Assembly (NCBI RefSeq): GCF_019823065.1
Contig: NZ_CP081966.1
Span: 5,301,501-5,365,500 of the forward strand
Length of the DNA stretch: 64,000 bases
Origin: Pseudomonas mosselii
GTDB lineage: Bacteria > Pseudomonadota > Gammaproteobacteria > Pseudomonadales > Pseudomonadaceae
Direction: 5' to 3'
Below are positions 7,612-16,178 of this stretch, piece after piece; within the stretch, counting starts at the first letter, position 1; each line of letters begins with the position of its first letter. Both the position numbers and the translations under genes were made by a program. Under the pieces are notes generated by a model that saw only the letters and a list, made by a program, of their open reading frames with translations, did no database searches and was not told the origin of the DNA.

Positions 7612-9778
7612 GGTGCATTCCTTTCGCCGGTGCCAGCGGCGACTGTGGGTCAAGCAGGGAGGAACGGATGAAGTGCAGGTAGCTCTGCGCCCGGCGCAGC
7701 ACCGAGGTGTCGAAGTGCCGGGCGAAGGGTTCGTCGGTGGCCTGCACGCGGCTGATGGCGTGGTCCACCGCCACCAGGGCGCGCTCGTGGTTGCTGGCGC
7801 TGGGCTGCAGGAACAGCCGCGCCAGGGCCCGGCCCATCACGCGGATGGCCTGGCGCCAGGGCTGCGACTCGGCGTAGGCCGGATGGATCGGCGCGCGATC
7901 CTGCTCCTTGCGCAGTTCGATGATGGCGTGGCCGATCTCCAGCACGGTGAACATCCAACCCATCAACTCGCTCTGCACCTGCGGCTTGCCGGCGGCCAGG
8001 CCATAGGCCTGGTGCAGCAGGTCGCGGGTGCGGCTCTCGAACGCCGAGCCCAACCCGCGCAGGCGCCCGCCGATGGCGAACAGCACCTGCTCGCGCAGTT
8101 CCTGTTCCAGGCGGCTCCACAGCCAGCGGCTGTTGGGCGGCAGGATGATCGCCCCGGCCGCGGCGCAGACGAACATGCCGATGACCATGCCGATGTAGTC
8201 ATTGATGAAAGTGTAGGGGTCGTAGATCGTCAGGTTGTTCGGCACCGAACCGATGGCGAAGAACACCAGCAGGCCCAGGCCGTAACCGGCATAGGCCGGG
8301 CGCGAAGCGAGGAACGCCCCAAGCACGAACACCGGCGCCAGCACCATGCACAGCAGCGCAAAACCGTCGATCCAGGGAAACACGAAGAACGTCTCGAAGA
8401 ACCCGACGAAGGCGCCGATCGCCGTGCCACAGGCCATCTGGAACGACATGCGCTTGGGGTTCGGCGAGGCCGCCGACAGGCCCACGGTGACCGTGGCGAT
8501 CAGGGTCATCATGGCGCCGCTGGGCCAGTCGCTGAGCAGCCAGTAGCTGCCCAGCAACAGCAGCACCGCCGAGGCGCGCACGCCAGCGGCCAGCGATACC
8601 AGCCAACTGGTCTGGGCCACGTAGGGCTCGTCCCACTGCTCGCGTTCGTGCTTGTGCACGGCCAGCGAGGCATGGGTCTCGGCATAGCTGTACATCTCGT
8701 CGACGAAGCGATAGAGCAGCTCGAAGGCGGTGTGGAAATCGAGCAGATCGGACTCGCTCGGGTTGGTCTGCAGGTACTCGGCGCGCAGGCCGCGCACCTG
8801 GGCCTGCAGGCCTTCCTTGTAGGTGCCCAGTTCCAGGGCCAGGCGCAGCGCGTCGGCATCGGTCAACGCCCGGCCTACATAGGGCTGCAGCAACTCGGCC
8901 AGGGTACCCAGGCCAGGCTCGATGGCGCTGACGATTTGCAGCGGGCCACGGGCGCGCAGGCGCTCGAGCAACCGGTGCAGGGCGTTGAAGCGCGTGGTGA
9001 TGGCCATGAACTCGCTGTTCATCCGCACCAGGCGGCCGGAGCGTCGGCGCATGTGCGGATCTTCAAAGGCGGTGACGTTGCGCAGGCTCTCCAGGCCCAC
9101 CGCCTCGGCGACAAAGCGCACGTTGCTGGTCTCGAAGCGGTCGCGCTGGCTGTCGCCGCGCAGCGCCTCGACCACCACCCCGGCGAACACGCCGAAGCGC
9201 TGGTACAGGGCGTTGCGCATGGCGGCACTGGCCGACTGCGGCAGGATCGCGGCGCTGACGAAGGTCGAGACGAGAATCCCCAGGGCGATCTCCAACACCC
9301 GCCACACCGCCGCCATGAACGCCTGGTCAGGGTGCTGCAACACCGGCAGGCCGATCATCGCCGCCGTGTAACCGGCCAGCACGAAGCCATAGGCGCGGAA
9401 GGTGCGGTAGCGCATGGCCCCCGCCGAGCACAGGCCGACCCACAACGCCAGGCTGGGCAGGAACAGCTCGGTGTTCTGCGGGAAGATCGCCATCAGCGCG
9501 ACCATCATCGCCGAGCCGGCCAGGGTGCCGAGCACCCGGTAGAAGCTCTTGGCGAACACATGGCCGCTCTGCGGCTGCATGACGATGAACACGGTGATCA
9601 TCGCCGTGCGCGGCTGCGGCAGCTCCAGGCGCATGGCCAGCCACAGGGTGATGAACGCGGCGGCCAGCACCTTGAAGATGTAGACCCAGGTGACCCCGTC
9701 GGTGCGCGCCCAGGCGAAGAAACCCCGGCGCCATTCCAGGCTCCGCAGCCAGCGCAGGGGCAAGCTCGATGCGCTCAT
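7601..9778 (-). CDS. FUSC family efflux pump (AaeB-like aromatic acid exporter)
   Basis: A 725-residue inner-membrane protein with two blocks of about five transmembrane helices (residues about 28-190 and 395-540), each followed by a cytoplasmic domain. This is the duplicated layout of the aromatic acid exporter/fusaric-acid-resistance family. Typical features are LELPQPRTAMITVFIVMQPQSGHVF in the first block and a second block starting near ASAVLLLLGSYWLLSDWP. It overlaps the outer-membrane factor gene by ATGA and the DUF1656 gene by 11 bp. With these and the adaptor it forms a complete cell-envelope exporter, controlled presumably by the divergent LysR regulator. Confidence 0.92.
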   Translation of the reverse strand: MSASSLPLRWLRSLEWRRGFFAWARTDGVTWVYIFKVLAAAFITLWLAMRLELPQPRTAMITVFIVMQPQSGHVFAKSFYRVLGTLAGSAMMVALMAIFPQNTELFLPSLALWVGLCSAGAMRYRTFRAYGFVLAGYTAAMIGLPVLQHPDQAFMAAVWRVLEIALGILVSTFVSAAILPQSASAAMRNALYQRFGVFAGVVVEALRGDSQRDRFETSNVRFVAEAVGLESLRNVTAFEDPHMRRRSGRLVRMNSEFMAITTRFNALHRLLERLRARGPLQIVSAIEPGLGTLAELLQPYVGRALTDADALRLALELGTYKEGLQAQVRGLRAEYLQTNPSESDLLDFHTAFELLYRFVDEMYSYAETHASLAVHKHEREQWDEPYVAQTSWLVSLAAGVRASAVLLLLGSYWLLSDWPSGAMMTLIATVTVGLSAASPNPKRMSFQMACGTAIGAFVGFFETFFVFPWIDGFALLCMVLAPVFVLGAFLASRPAYAGYGLGLLVFFAIGSVPNNLTIYDPYTFINDYIGMVIGMFVCAAAGAIILPPNSRWLWSRLEQELREQVLFAIGGRLRGLGSAFESRTRDLLHQAYGLAAGKPQVQSELMGWMFTVLEIGHAIIELRKEQDRAPIHPAYAESQPWRQAIRVMGRALARLFLQPSASNHERALVAVDHAISRVQATDEPFARHFDTSVLRRAQSYLHFIRSSLLDPQSPLAPAKGMHHAP

Positions 9779-11301
9779 TCGGCGTGGTCCGGCTGATCGA
9801 AGATGGCCAGGGTGGCCGGGGTTTTCGGTGCGGCCTGACGCTGCTCATCCGGCACGTCCTTGCCCGCCTCCAGGCCGCCGCCCAGGGCGGTGACCAGCTC
9901 GGCGTGGGCGGCCAGGCGCGCGGCCTGCACCTGCTGCTGCACCTGTTGCTGACGGAACAGCAGGGTCTGGGCGTTGAGCACGTTGAGGTAATCGGTCAGG
10001 CCACGCTGGAAGGCGACGGTGGCGATGTCGTAGGTCTTCTGCGCCGCGGCTACCGACTCGGCGGCGAAGTGCGCCTGCTCCTTCATCGACTCGCGGCGGA
10101 TCAGCTGGTCGGAGATGTTCTTCAACGCGCCGATCACCGTCTGGTTGTAGCGCGCCACGGCCACGTCATAACCCGCCGAGGCCACGCCCAATTGCGAGCG
10201 CAGCCGGCCGCCGTCGAAGATCGGCAGGCTGATGGCCGGCCCCACGTTGTAGTTGAACTTGCGCCCGGTGAGGAACTCCAGCGGGCCGCCGCCAGTGGCC
10301 ATGAAGCCAAGGCCGCCGACCAGGTCGACGTTGGGGAAGAAGCCGGCGTGGGCCACGTCAATGCCACGGGCCTGGGCCGCCACCTGCCAGCGGCTGGCGA
10401 CCACGTCGGGACGCTGGCCGACCAGTTCGGCGGGCAGGTTCGACGGCAGTTTCAGCGGCGCGCCAAGGGTCAGAGTCGGGCGTTGCAGCTTGGCACCCTC
10501 CCCCGGCCCCTTGCCGGCCAGGGCGGCCAGCTGGTTGCGGGTCAGGGCGATCTCCTCGTTGAGGCTGTCGATCTGGCGGTGGGTTTCCGGCAACGGCGCC
10601 TCGGCCTGGCTGACCTCGAAATGGGTGCCGATGCCGCCGTCGAGGCGACGCTTGGCCAGGGCGACGATCTGCTCCTGCTGCGCAAGTTCGGCCTGGACGA
10701 TATCGCGCCGGGCGTAATGCAGGCTGAGCTGGATATAGGCGCGCACCACGTTGTTCTCAAGCTCCAGTTGAGCCTGGCGTGCCTCGGCGACGCTCATGTG
10801 TGCCTGGTCCACGGCCTGCTCGCTGGCATTGCGCTCGCGGCCCCACAGGTCCAGCGCGTAGCTGAAGCCGATGGCGGCGTTGTTGTCCCAGGTGTTGGCG
10901 CCGGACAGCGCGCCCGGGCCGTAGAACTGATCCTCGGGCCAGTTGTGGCGCTTGAGCGTGGCGTTGCCATTGGCCTGCAGTTTTTCCGCCGACTCGACCA
11001 CGCCGGCCATCGCCTTGGCTTCCCGCACCCGCGCGGCGGCCATGGCCATGCTCGGGCTGCCGGCCAGCGCCTGGGCGATCCAGGCGTCGAGCTGTGGGTC
11101 GCCATAGTCGCGCCACCATTGCTGGGCCGGCCAGTGGGCGTCGCGCGCGGCCTCGCGGATCGCGGCGTCGGTGGTCAGTTGGTTGGCTTGGAGGGTATTG
11201 CTTTGCGGGGCGATGCCCCAGGTTCCGATACAGCCGCTCAAGGTGAGACAAAGGGCACAGGCACTGAACGCATGGAGCGCTCTGATGTGGCGACGCGGCA
11301 C
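9775..11301 (-). CDS. Efflux outer-membrane lipoprotein (NodT family) of the AaeAB-like system
   Basis: A 508-residue outer-membrane factor with a lipoprotein signal (lipobox LSGC, Cys24). It has the family features WWRDYGDPQLDAWIAQAL, LDLWGRERNASEQAV, a second-repeat GQRPDVVASRW, and FFPNVDLVGGLGFMATGGGPLEF. Translation should start at the GTG at 11301, since no ATG lies between it and the lipobox. E. coli aaeXAB has no dedicated outer-membrane gene, so carrying its own channel as the first gene is a Pseudomonas-type arrangement. The C-terminus (DVPDEQRQAAPKTP) is polar and variable. It is first in the operon and divergent from the LysR gene. Confidence 0.92.
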   Translation of the reverse strand: MPRRHIRALHAFSACALCLTLSGCIGTWGIAPQSNTLQANQLTTDAAIREAARDAHWPAQQWWRDYGDPQLDAWIAQALAGSPSMAMAAARVREAKAMAGVVESAEKLQANGNATLKRHNWPEDQFYGPGALSGANTWDNNAAIGFSYALDLWGRERNASEQAVDQAHMSVAEARQAQLELENNVVRAYIQLSLHYARRDIVQAELAQQEQIVALAKRRLDGGIGTHFEVSQAEAPLPETHRQIDSLNEEIALTRNQLAALAGKGPGEGAKLQRPTLTLGAPLKLPSNLPAELVGQRPDVVASRWQVAAQARGIDVAHAGFFPNVDLVGGLGFMATGGGPLEFLTGRKFNYNVGPAISLPIFDGGRLRSQLGVASAGYDVAVARYNQTVIGALKNISDQLIRRESMKEQAHFAAESVAAAQKTYDIATVAFQRGLTDYLNVLNAQTLLFRQQQVQQQVQAARLAAHAELVTALGGGLEAGKDVPDEQRQAAPKTPATLAIFDQPDHAE

Positions 11302-11481
11302 AGCTGCGATTTCCCAAGGAAGAGGTGAAGGGGCCGGGCAATTCTAGGGGCGGGTTTCATTGGCGATAAGCGCAGATTCCTGCGAATCTTTGTTACCAAA
11401 ACAGCGATAATCCGGCTTTAGTCGGAAGCGGAATTCCGCAACTTCATGTCACAATTTTGTCCTCTAAACCGAGAGTGACCC

Positions 11482-12429
11482 ATGGACACCCTGCAAAACA
11501 TGCGTGCTTTCAGTTGCGTGGCCCAGCTCGGTAGCTTCACCGCTGCCGCGGCGCAACTGGATACGACCACCGCGAACGTGTCGCGGGCGGTCTCCAACCT
11601 GGAAGCCCATCTGCAAACCCGCCTGCTCAACCGCACCACCCGGCGCATCGCGCTGACCGAGGCCGGCAAGCGCTACCTGATGCGCTGCGAACAGATTCTT
11701 ACCTACGTGGAAGAAGCCGAGGCCGAGGCCAGCGACGCCCACGCTCGCCCTGCCGGGCAACTGAAGGTGCATTCGATGACCGGCGTCGGCCAGCACTTCG
11801 TGGTCGATGCCATCGCCCGCTACCGCGAGTCGCACCCGGACGTCACCTTCGACCTGACCATGGCCAACCGCGTGCCCGACCTGCTGGACGAGGGCTACGA
11901 CGTGTCCATCGTGCTGGCCAGCGAGCTGCCGGACTCGGGCTTCGTCTCGCAGCGCCTGGGCATCACCTACAGCATCGTCTGCGCCTCGCCCGAGTACGTG
12001 GCCCGCCACGGCAGCGCGCACAAGCCGGCCGACCTGCTCAAGCATGCCTGCCTGCGCATGGTCAGCCCGGTGATCCCGCTGGAGAAGTGGCTGTTCGACG
12101 GGCCGGAAGGCCAGGAGATGGTCAACATCACCACCTCGCCGTTCCAGGTCAACTCGGCGGACGCGATGAAGACCGCGATCCGCAGCGGCATGGGCGTGGG
12201 CGTGCTGCCGATCTACTCGGCCATCGACGGCCTGCGCGATGGCAGCCTGGTGCGGATCATGCCGGAATACCGCCTGCAGGAACTGAACCTGTACGCGATC
12301 TACCCGTCGCGCCAGTACCTGGATGCCAAGATCAAGACCTGGGTCGAGTACCTGCGCAATTCGCTGCCGGAGATCCTTGCCGCCCATGAGGCCGACCTGA
12401 AGACCCATGAGCTGCTGATCGCCAACTAA
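11482..12429 (+). CDS. LysR-family regulator (AaeR/DhcR-like) divergent from the AaeAB-like operon
   Basis: A 315-residue LTTR. The HTH is at residues 1-60 (MRAFSCVAQLGSFTAAAAQLDTT, NVSRAVSNLEAHL, TRRIALTEAGKRYL). The effector domain has the CrgA/AaeR-group features GQLKVHSM, LDEGYDVSIVLA, and a C-terminal AIYPSRQYLDAKIKTWVEYL. The ATG follows GAGAG by 8 bp. It is transcribed away from the exporter operon with 180 bp between starts, the classical arrangement for an LTTR controlling its neighbour. In E. coli AaeR responds to aromatic carboxylates; that effector is inference here. Confidence 0.92.
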   Translation: MDTLQNMRAFSCVAQLGSFTAAAAQLDTTTANVSRAVSNLEAHLQTRLLNRTTRRIALTEAGKRYLMRCEQILTYVEEAEAEASDAHARPAGQLKVHSMTGVGQHFVVDAIARYRESHPDVTFDLTMANRVPDLLDEGYDVSIVLASELPDSGFVSQRLGITYSIVCASPEYVARHGSAHKPADLLKHACLRMVSPVIPLEKWLFDGPEGQEMVNITTSPFQVNSADAMKTAIRSGMGVGVLPIYSAIDGLRDGSLVRIMPEYRLQELNLYAIYPSRQYLDAKIKTWVEYLRNSLPEILAAHEADLKTHELLIAN

Positions 12430-12506
12430 AAAAAAGCGGCTGCATTGGGGGTGGAGACAATGGTAGGTTGCTAACCATTGATTCCAGCGTCTGGCAGACA
12501 GGACCA

Positions 12507-12609
12507 TGGGAGGGCTTCGCCCTCCATCGCGACACAAGGCCGCTCCTACAGGATCACGCGGTACCTGTAGGAGCGGCCTTGCGTCGCGAAAGGGCCGCAC
12601 AGCGGCCCC
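12507..12609. repeat. Inverted REP pair (BIME)
   Basis: Facing copies of the CGCGACACAAGGCCGCTCCTAC unit (about 12528-12550 and 12564-12590), with outer stems GAGGGCTTCGCCCTC at about 12510 and GGGCCGCACAGCGGCCC near 12593-12608. Same subtype as 4701-4819 and 26555-26668. Confidence 0.85.
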
Positions 12610-12655
12610 GCTCTTCTGCCCGATTCCACCTCACGCCTTGCAGAGAAGCAGTCCG

Positions 12656-13630
12656 ATGAAAAAGACCGTCCTGGCCTTCAGCCGCATTACCCCGGCCATG
12701 GCCGAGCGCCTGCAACAAGACTTCAACGTGATCGTGCCGAATCCGAAACTCGGCGACATCAGTGCCCAGTTCAACGAAGCCCTGCCCGAGGCACACGGCC
12801 TGATCGGCGTCGGTCGCAAGCTCGGCCGCGCGCAGCTCGAAGGCGCGGGCAAGCTGGAGGTGGTGTCCAGCGTCTCGGTCGGCTACGACAACTACGACCT
12901 GGACTACTTCAACGAGCGCGGTATCGCCCTGACCAACACCCCCGACGTGCTCACCGAAAGCACCGCCGACCTGGGCTTCGCCCTGATCATGGGCTGTGCC
13001 CGGCGCACCGCCGAACTGGACGCCTGGACCAAGGCCGGCCACTGGCAGGCTACCGTGGGGCCGGCGCAGTTCGGCTGTGATGTGCACGGCAAGACACTGG
13101 GTATCGTCGGCATGGGCAACATCGGCGCGGCCATCGCCCGCCGTGGCCGCTTCGGTTTCAACATGCAGGTGCTGTACACCGGCAACAGCCGCAAGACCGC
13201 GCTGGAACAGGAACTGGGCGCGCAGTTCCGCAGCCTGGAGGCACTGCTGGGCGAAGCCGATTTCGTCTGCCTGGTGGTACCGCTGTCCGAGGCCACCCGC
13301 AAGCTGATCGGCGCCCGCGAGCTGCAACTGATGAAGCCCAACGCGTTCCTGATCAATATTGCCCGCGGACCTGTAGTGGACGAGGCGGCGCTGGTCGAGG
13401 CCCTGCAGAACGGCACGATCCGCGGTGCCGGGCTCGATGTGTACGAGAAGGAACCGCTAGGCGACTCGCCGCTGTTCAAGCTGCCCAACGCCCTGACCCT
13501 GCCGCACATCGGCTCAGCCACCGCCGAGACCCGTGAGGCCATGGCCAACCGGGCGCTGGACAACCTGCGGGCGGCGCTGCTGGGCGAGCGGCCGCGGGAC
13601 CTTGTGAATCCCCAGGTGTGGAAGGGCTGA
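12656..13630 (+). CDS. 2-hydroxyacid dehydrogenase (GhrB/TkrA-type 2-ketoaldonate/glyoxylate reductase)
   Basis: A 324-residue NAD(P)H-dependent D-2-hydroxyacid dehydrogenase. The substrate domain holds VSSVSVGYDNYD. The Rossmann motif is GIVGMGNIGAAIA, followed at the second strand by a TGNSRK stretch that suggests NADPH preference. The catalytic Arg is in INIARGP, the Glu in LDVYEKEP, and the His in LPHIGSAT. This is the GhrB group, which reduces glyoxylate, hydroxypyruvate and 2-keto-D-gluconate. The exact physiological substrate is not decided by sequence. The ATG at 12656 is chosen because the family starts 5-8 residues before the first strand. It is monocistronic between a REP pair and a hairpin terminator. 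Confidence 0.9.
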   Translation: MKKTVLAFSRITPAMAERLQQDFNVIVPNPKLGDISAQFNEALPEAHGLIGVGRKLGRAQLEGAGKLEVVSSVSVGYDNYDLDYFNERGIALTNTPDVLTESTADLGFALIMGCARRTAELDAWTKAGHWQATVGPAQFGCDVHGKTLGIVGMGNIGAAIARRGRFGFNMQVLYTGNSRKTALEQELGAQFRSLEALLGEADFVCLVVPLSEATRKLIGARELQLMKPNAFLINIARGPVVDEAALVEALQNGTIRGAGLDVYEKEPLGDSPLFKLPNALTLPHIGSATAETREAMANRALDNLRAALLGERPRDLVNPQVWKG

Positions 13631-13650
13631 TACGTTCAGCCCGACGTACC

Positions 13651-13680
13651 GGCCCTGTCGCGGGGCTCCGCGACAGGGCC
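13651..13680. terminator. GC-rich hairpin between convergent genes
   Basis: A perfect 13-bp stem (GGCCCTGTCGCGG / CCGCGACAGGGCC) with a 4-base loop, 20 bp after the dehydrogenase stop and just before the EamA stop. There is no T-run, so it may work as a Rho-independent stop only weakly. Confidence 0.55.
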
Positions 13681-13684
13681 GTGG

Positions 13685-14587
13685 TTACTTGACGGCCAGC
13701 ATCCCTTCGACTGGCTTGGACTTCGGTTTACGAAACACCAGCACATTCCCCGCCATCACCGCCACCAGCCCGAGCAACGCCGGCGCCGTCCATTGGTAGC
13801 CCTCGGCGAATGCCGACACATTCAACGCCACCAGCGGGAACAGTACGGTGCAATAGGCTGCCCGCTCCGGCCCCATGCGTCCGACCAGGGTCAGGTAGGC
13901 GGTGAAGGCGATCACCGAACCCGGGATCACCAGGTACAGCAGCGAGCCGATGTAGCGGGCGTTCCATTCCATATCGAAGGGAATGCCCTTGACCAGGCAG
14001 TACGCCGCCAGCATCGAGGCGCCATAGAGCATGCCCCAGGCATTGGTGGTCATGGGCTTGAGCCCGGCCTTCTGCTGCACGCTGGAGAGCATGTTGCCGG
14101 CCGAGAAGCACAGTGTGCCGAGCAGGCCCAGCCCCAGGCCATACAAGGTCTCGCGGCTGGCAGCGTGGTGCGAGAGCTCCGGCCAGAACAGCAGGCCCAG
14201 GCCGAGCAGGCCCAGGGCTCCGCCACCGAGCACATTGGCGGCGATCTTCTGGCCGAAGAAGATCCGCGCGTTGATGGCGTTCCACAACGTGGCGGTAGAG
14301 AACACCACGGCGATCAGGCCGGTGGCGACCCACTGGCTGGCAGTTAGGAAGCACATGAAGTTGACGCAGAACAGGCACAAGCCCTGGGCCAGGCACACCA
14401 GGTGACCACGCCGGTTCATCGGTTGCAGGCGGCGGGTGAGCAGCAGGAAGGCGAACAGGATCAGCCCGGCCAGGGCGAAGCGGTAGACGATCGACACCGG
14501 GATGGCGACCTCGCCCAACTGCAGTTTCAAGGCGATCCAGGTGGTGCCCCAGATCAGGACGGTGAGCAGGTAGAGCGACAGGTTCAT
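13685..14587 (-). CDS. EamA/DMT-family membrane exporter
   Basis: A 300-residue inner-membrane protein with ten predicted helices, made of two EamA repeats of five (residues about 3-135 and 150-285). It opens MNLSLYLLTVLIWGTTWIALK, the usual start of the family. The C-terminal tail is basic (RKPKSKPVEG). Members export amino acids, sugars or other metabolites; nothing in the sequence fixes the substrate. The ATG has GGGAG 6 bp upstream. It is divergent from an AraC-type regulator with a REP pair between, so that regulator is a plausible controller. Confidence 0.9.
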   Translation of the reverse strand: MNLSLYLLTVLIWGTTWIALKLQLGEVAIPVSIVYRFALAGLILFAFLLLTRRLQPMNRRGHLVCLAQGLCLFCVNFMCFLTASQWVATGLIAVVFSTATLWNAINARIFFGQKIAANVLGGGALGLLGLGLLFWPELSHHAASRETLYGLGLGLLGTLCFSAGNMLSSVQQKAGLKPMTTNAWGMLYGASMLAAYCLVKGIPFDMEWNARYIGSLLYLVIPGSVIAFTAYLTLVGRMGPERAAYCTVLFPLVALNVSAFAEGYQWTAPALLGLVAVMAGNVLVFRKPKSKPVEGMLAVK

Positions 14588-14616
14588 GATGGACTCCCTC
14601 GACAGGTATCAGGCCT

Positions 14617-14682
14617 ATCGCGGGGCAAGCCCGCTCCCACAGGGCGCATGCGACCTCGGTGGGAGCGGGCTTGCCCCGCGAT
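14617..14682. repeat. REP inverted pair, ATCGCGGGGCAAGCCCGCTCCCAC type
   Basis: Facing copies with ATCGCGGGGCAAGC at 14617 and GCTTGCCCCGCGAT ending at 14682. Unusually for this element it lies in a divergent promoter gap (EamA exporter and AraC regulator). Confidence 0.85.
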
Positions 14683-14809
14683 GAAAACCCCATAAGCCCA
14701 GTTTCTTGCGCCATTGCTGTTCGGCGCTTGCATAAACTTGCGCTTTTCCTCCCCTGCTAGCTGCCATCCCGACGCCAGCGCAGTACGATGGCCAGCAGAG
14801 GAACCGCCC

Positions 14810-15685
14810 ATGCCCCCACTCGATCACCTGCAGGTCTTCAACGTCCTGAACGCCTCGCCCCACGCCCGGCTGGAGCTGAGCGCGCACCTGGGCGACGGGC
14901 TGGCGGCGGCCTTGTGGAGCAACCGCGACGATGCCCGCGACTACCAGGCGCCCAGCCACCACACACTGTCGTGCTACATCGCCGACGGCACCGGCACCTT
15001 CCGCCGCCAGCGCCCTGGCGATCGCGGCGCGCCGGACAAGCTGTGCGTGATGCCCGCCGGCCATGAGTCGAACTGGATAATCAACGGCTCGATCCGCCTG
15101 GCCCACCTGTACATCAGCGAGGAACAGTTCGCCCTCGGCTGCACCCGCCTGCTGGACCGCGAGCCCCGGGAGATGCAACTGCGCGAGGCGACCTTCCTCG
15201 ACGACCCGCAGCAGGCCCGACGCTTTCGCGAGCTGATCGGCCTGGACTGGTCCGAGCCCGGCGAACGCCTGCTGGCCAGCAGCCTGGCCCACGACATCAT
15301 CGACCACGCCGTGCTCAACCAGGTCGGCCTGCGCCAGGGGCTGAAACTCAAGGGCGGGCTGGCACCGCACCAGCGCCGACAACTGGCGGACTATATCGAG
15401 GCCAACCTCGAACAGCCGCTGACGCTGGGTGAGCTGGCGCTGCGCTGCAACCTGTCCGAATACCACTTCGCGCGGATGTTCCGGGCAAGCTTCGGTCTGC
15501 CGCCGCATCAGTACCTGCTGGCCCGACGCCTGTACCGTGCCTGCCAGTTGCTGCGAGAGGGTACGCAACCCTTGGGTGAAGTGGCGCTGCTGTGCGGCTT
15601 CGCCAGTGCCAGCCATTTCAGCAATCGATTCAGGCAGGCACTTGGGGCGACGCCAGGTGCCTATCGCCAGGCCTTGCGCGGATGA
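14810..15685 (+). CDS. AraC-family transcriptional regulator
   Basis: A 291-residue regulator. An N-terminal cupin-like domain (residues about 1-140, SCYIADGTGTFRRQ, CVMPAGHESNW) is followed by a C-terminal double HTH of about 100 residues. The first HTH is LTLGELALRCNLSEYHFARMF and the second PLGEVALLCGFASASHFSNRF, ending GATPGAYRQ. I use the ATG at 14810 because AGAGGA lies just upstream and the longer frame lacks a family match. It is divergent from the EamA exporter. The inducer is unknown. Confidence 0.9.
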   Translation: MPPLDHLQVFNVLNASPHARLELSAHLGDGLAAALWSNRDDARDYQAPSHHTLSCYIADGTGTFRRQRPGDRGAPDKLCVMPAGHESNWIINGSIRLAHLYISEEQFALGCTRLLDREPREMQLREATFLDDPQQARRFRELIGLDWSEPGERLLASSLAHDIIDHAVLNQVGLRQGLKLKGGLAPHQRRQLADYIEANLEQPLTLGELALRCNLSEYHFARMFRASFGLPPHQYLLARRLYRACQLLREGTQPLGEVALLCGFASASHFSNRFRQALGATPGAYRQALRG

Positions 15686-15691
15686 GCACGA

Positions 15692-16093
15692 TCAGCTGAG
15701 CACAGCGTCCCACAGTGCCTTGCGATCAAAGTAAGTCATCGCTCGCCTGATCTTGTTGCCTTTCATCTCGAGAAGGTCGACCCCGGGCACCGCGATCTTC
15801 TTGTTTTCCGAACCGGCAATGACCCCGCTACCCGTCACGTGCATCACCCACTCCCAGGTAAAACGTTGACCGTCACCGTAGATACCCAGCGTGTCGAACG
15901 TCATGTCAGGAAAGTTTCGCCAGGACACATTGCGCAGGAACGCGGGCAGTGACTTGCGATCGAGCATTGGGTGGGGCGAGTCGACATAAATACCCTTGCG
16001 CGAAAAAGCGCTTGCCAGGAGCTCGGCATCGCGCCGCGTCCAGCCCTTCACATAACGACTGATCGCCTTGGGGCATGGGTTTGGCTTCTTCAT
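15692..16093 (-). CDS. SnoaL/NTF2-like small protein
   Basis: A 133-residue cone-fold protein of the NTF2/SnoaL type. It shows an N-terminal helix (AISRYVKGWTRRDAELLASAFS), YVDSP, a FPDMTFDTLGIYGDGQRFTWEWVMHVTG sheet region, VPGVDLLEMKGNKIRRAMTYFDR and a short C-terminal helix. Such proteins are isomerases, cyclases or simple binding proteins, and function cannot be assigned. I chose the internal ATG (MKKPNPC) because AGGAGA lies 8 bp before it; a start 33 bp earlier (MATTDAQ) is possible. It converges with the AraC gene and ends 6 bp from it. Confidence 0.75.
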   Translation of the reverse strand: MKKPNPCPKAISRYVKGWTRRDAELLASAFSRKGIYVDSPHPMLDRKSLPAFLRNVSWRNFPDMTFDTLGIYGDGQRFTWEWVMHVTGSGVIAGSENKKIAVPGVDLLEMKGNKIRRAMTYFDRKALWDAVLS

Positions 16094-16178
16094 GTAGTTG
16101 GTCTCCTGAGCATCCGTGGTTGCCATCTTCGAATCGGCCCAGGCAAGCGTCTACTGGTAAAAATGACAGTCCTGACGT

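Noticed and set aside
7514..9796. 760-codon plus-strand frame opposite the FUSC pump gene
   Set aside because: Antisense shadow of a well-supported membrane protein; the translation is His/Gln/Arg-rich without a recognisable fold.
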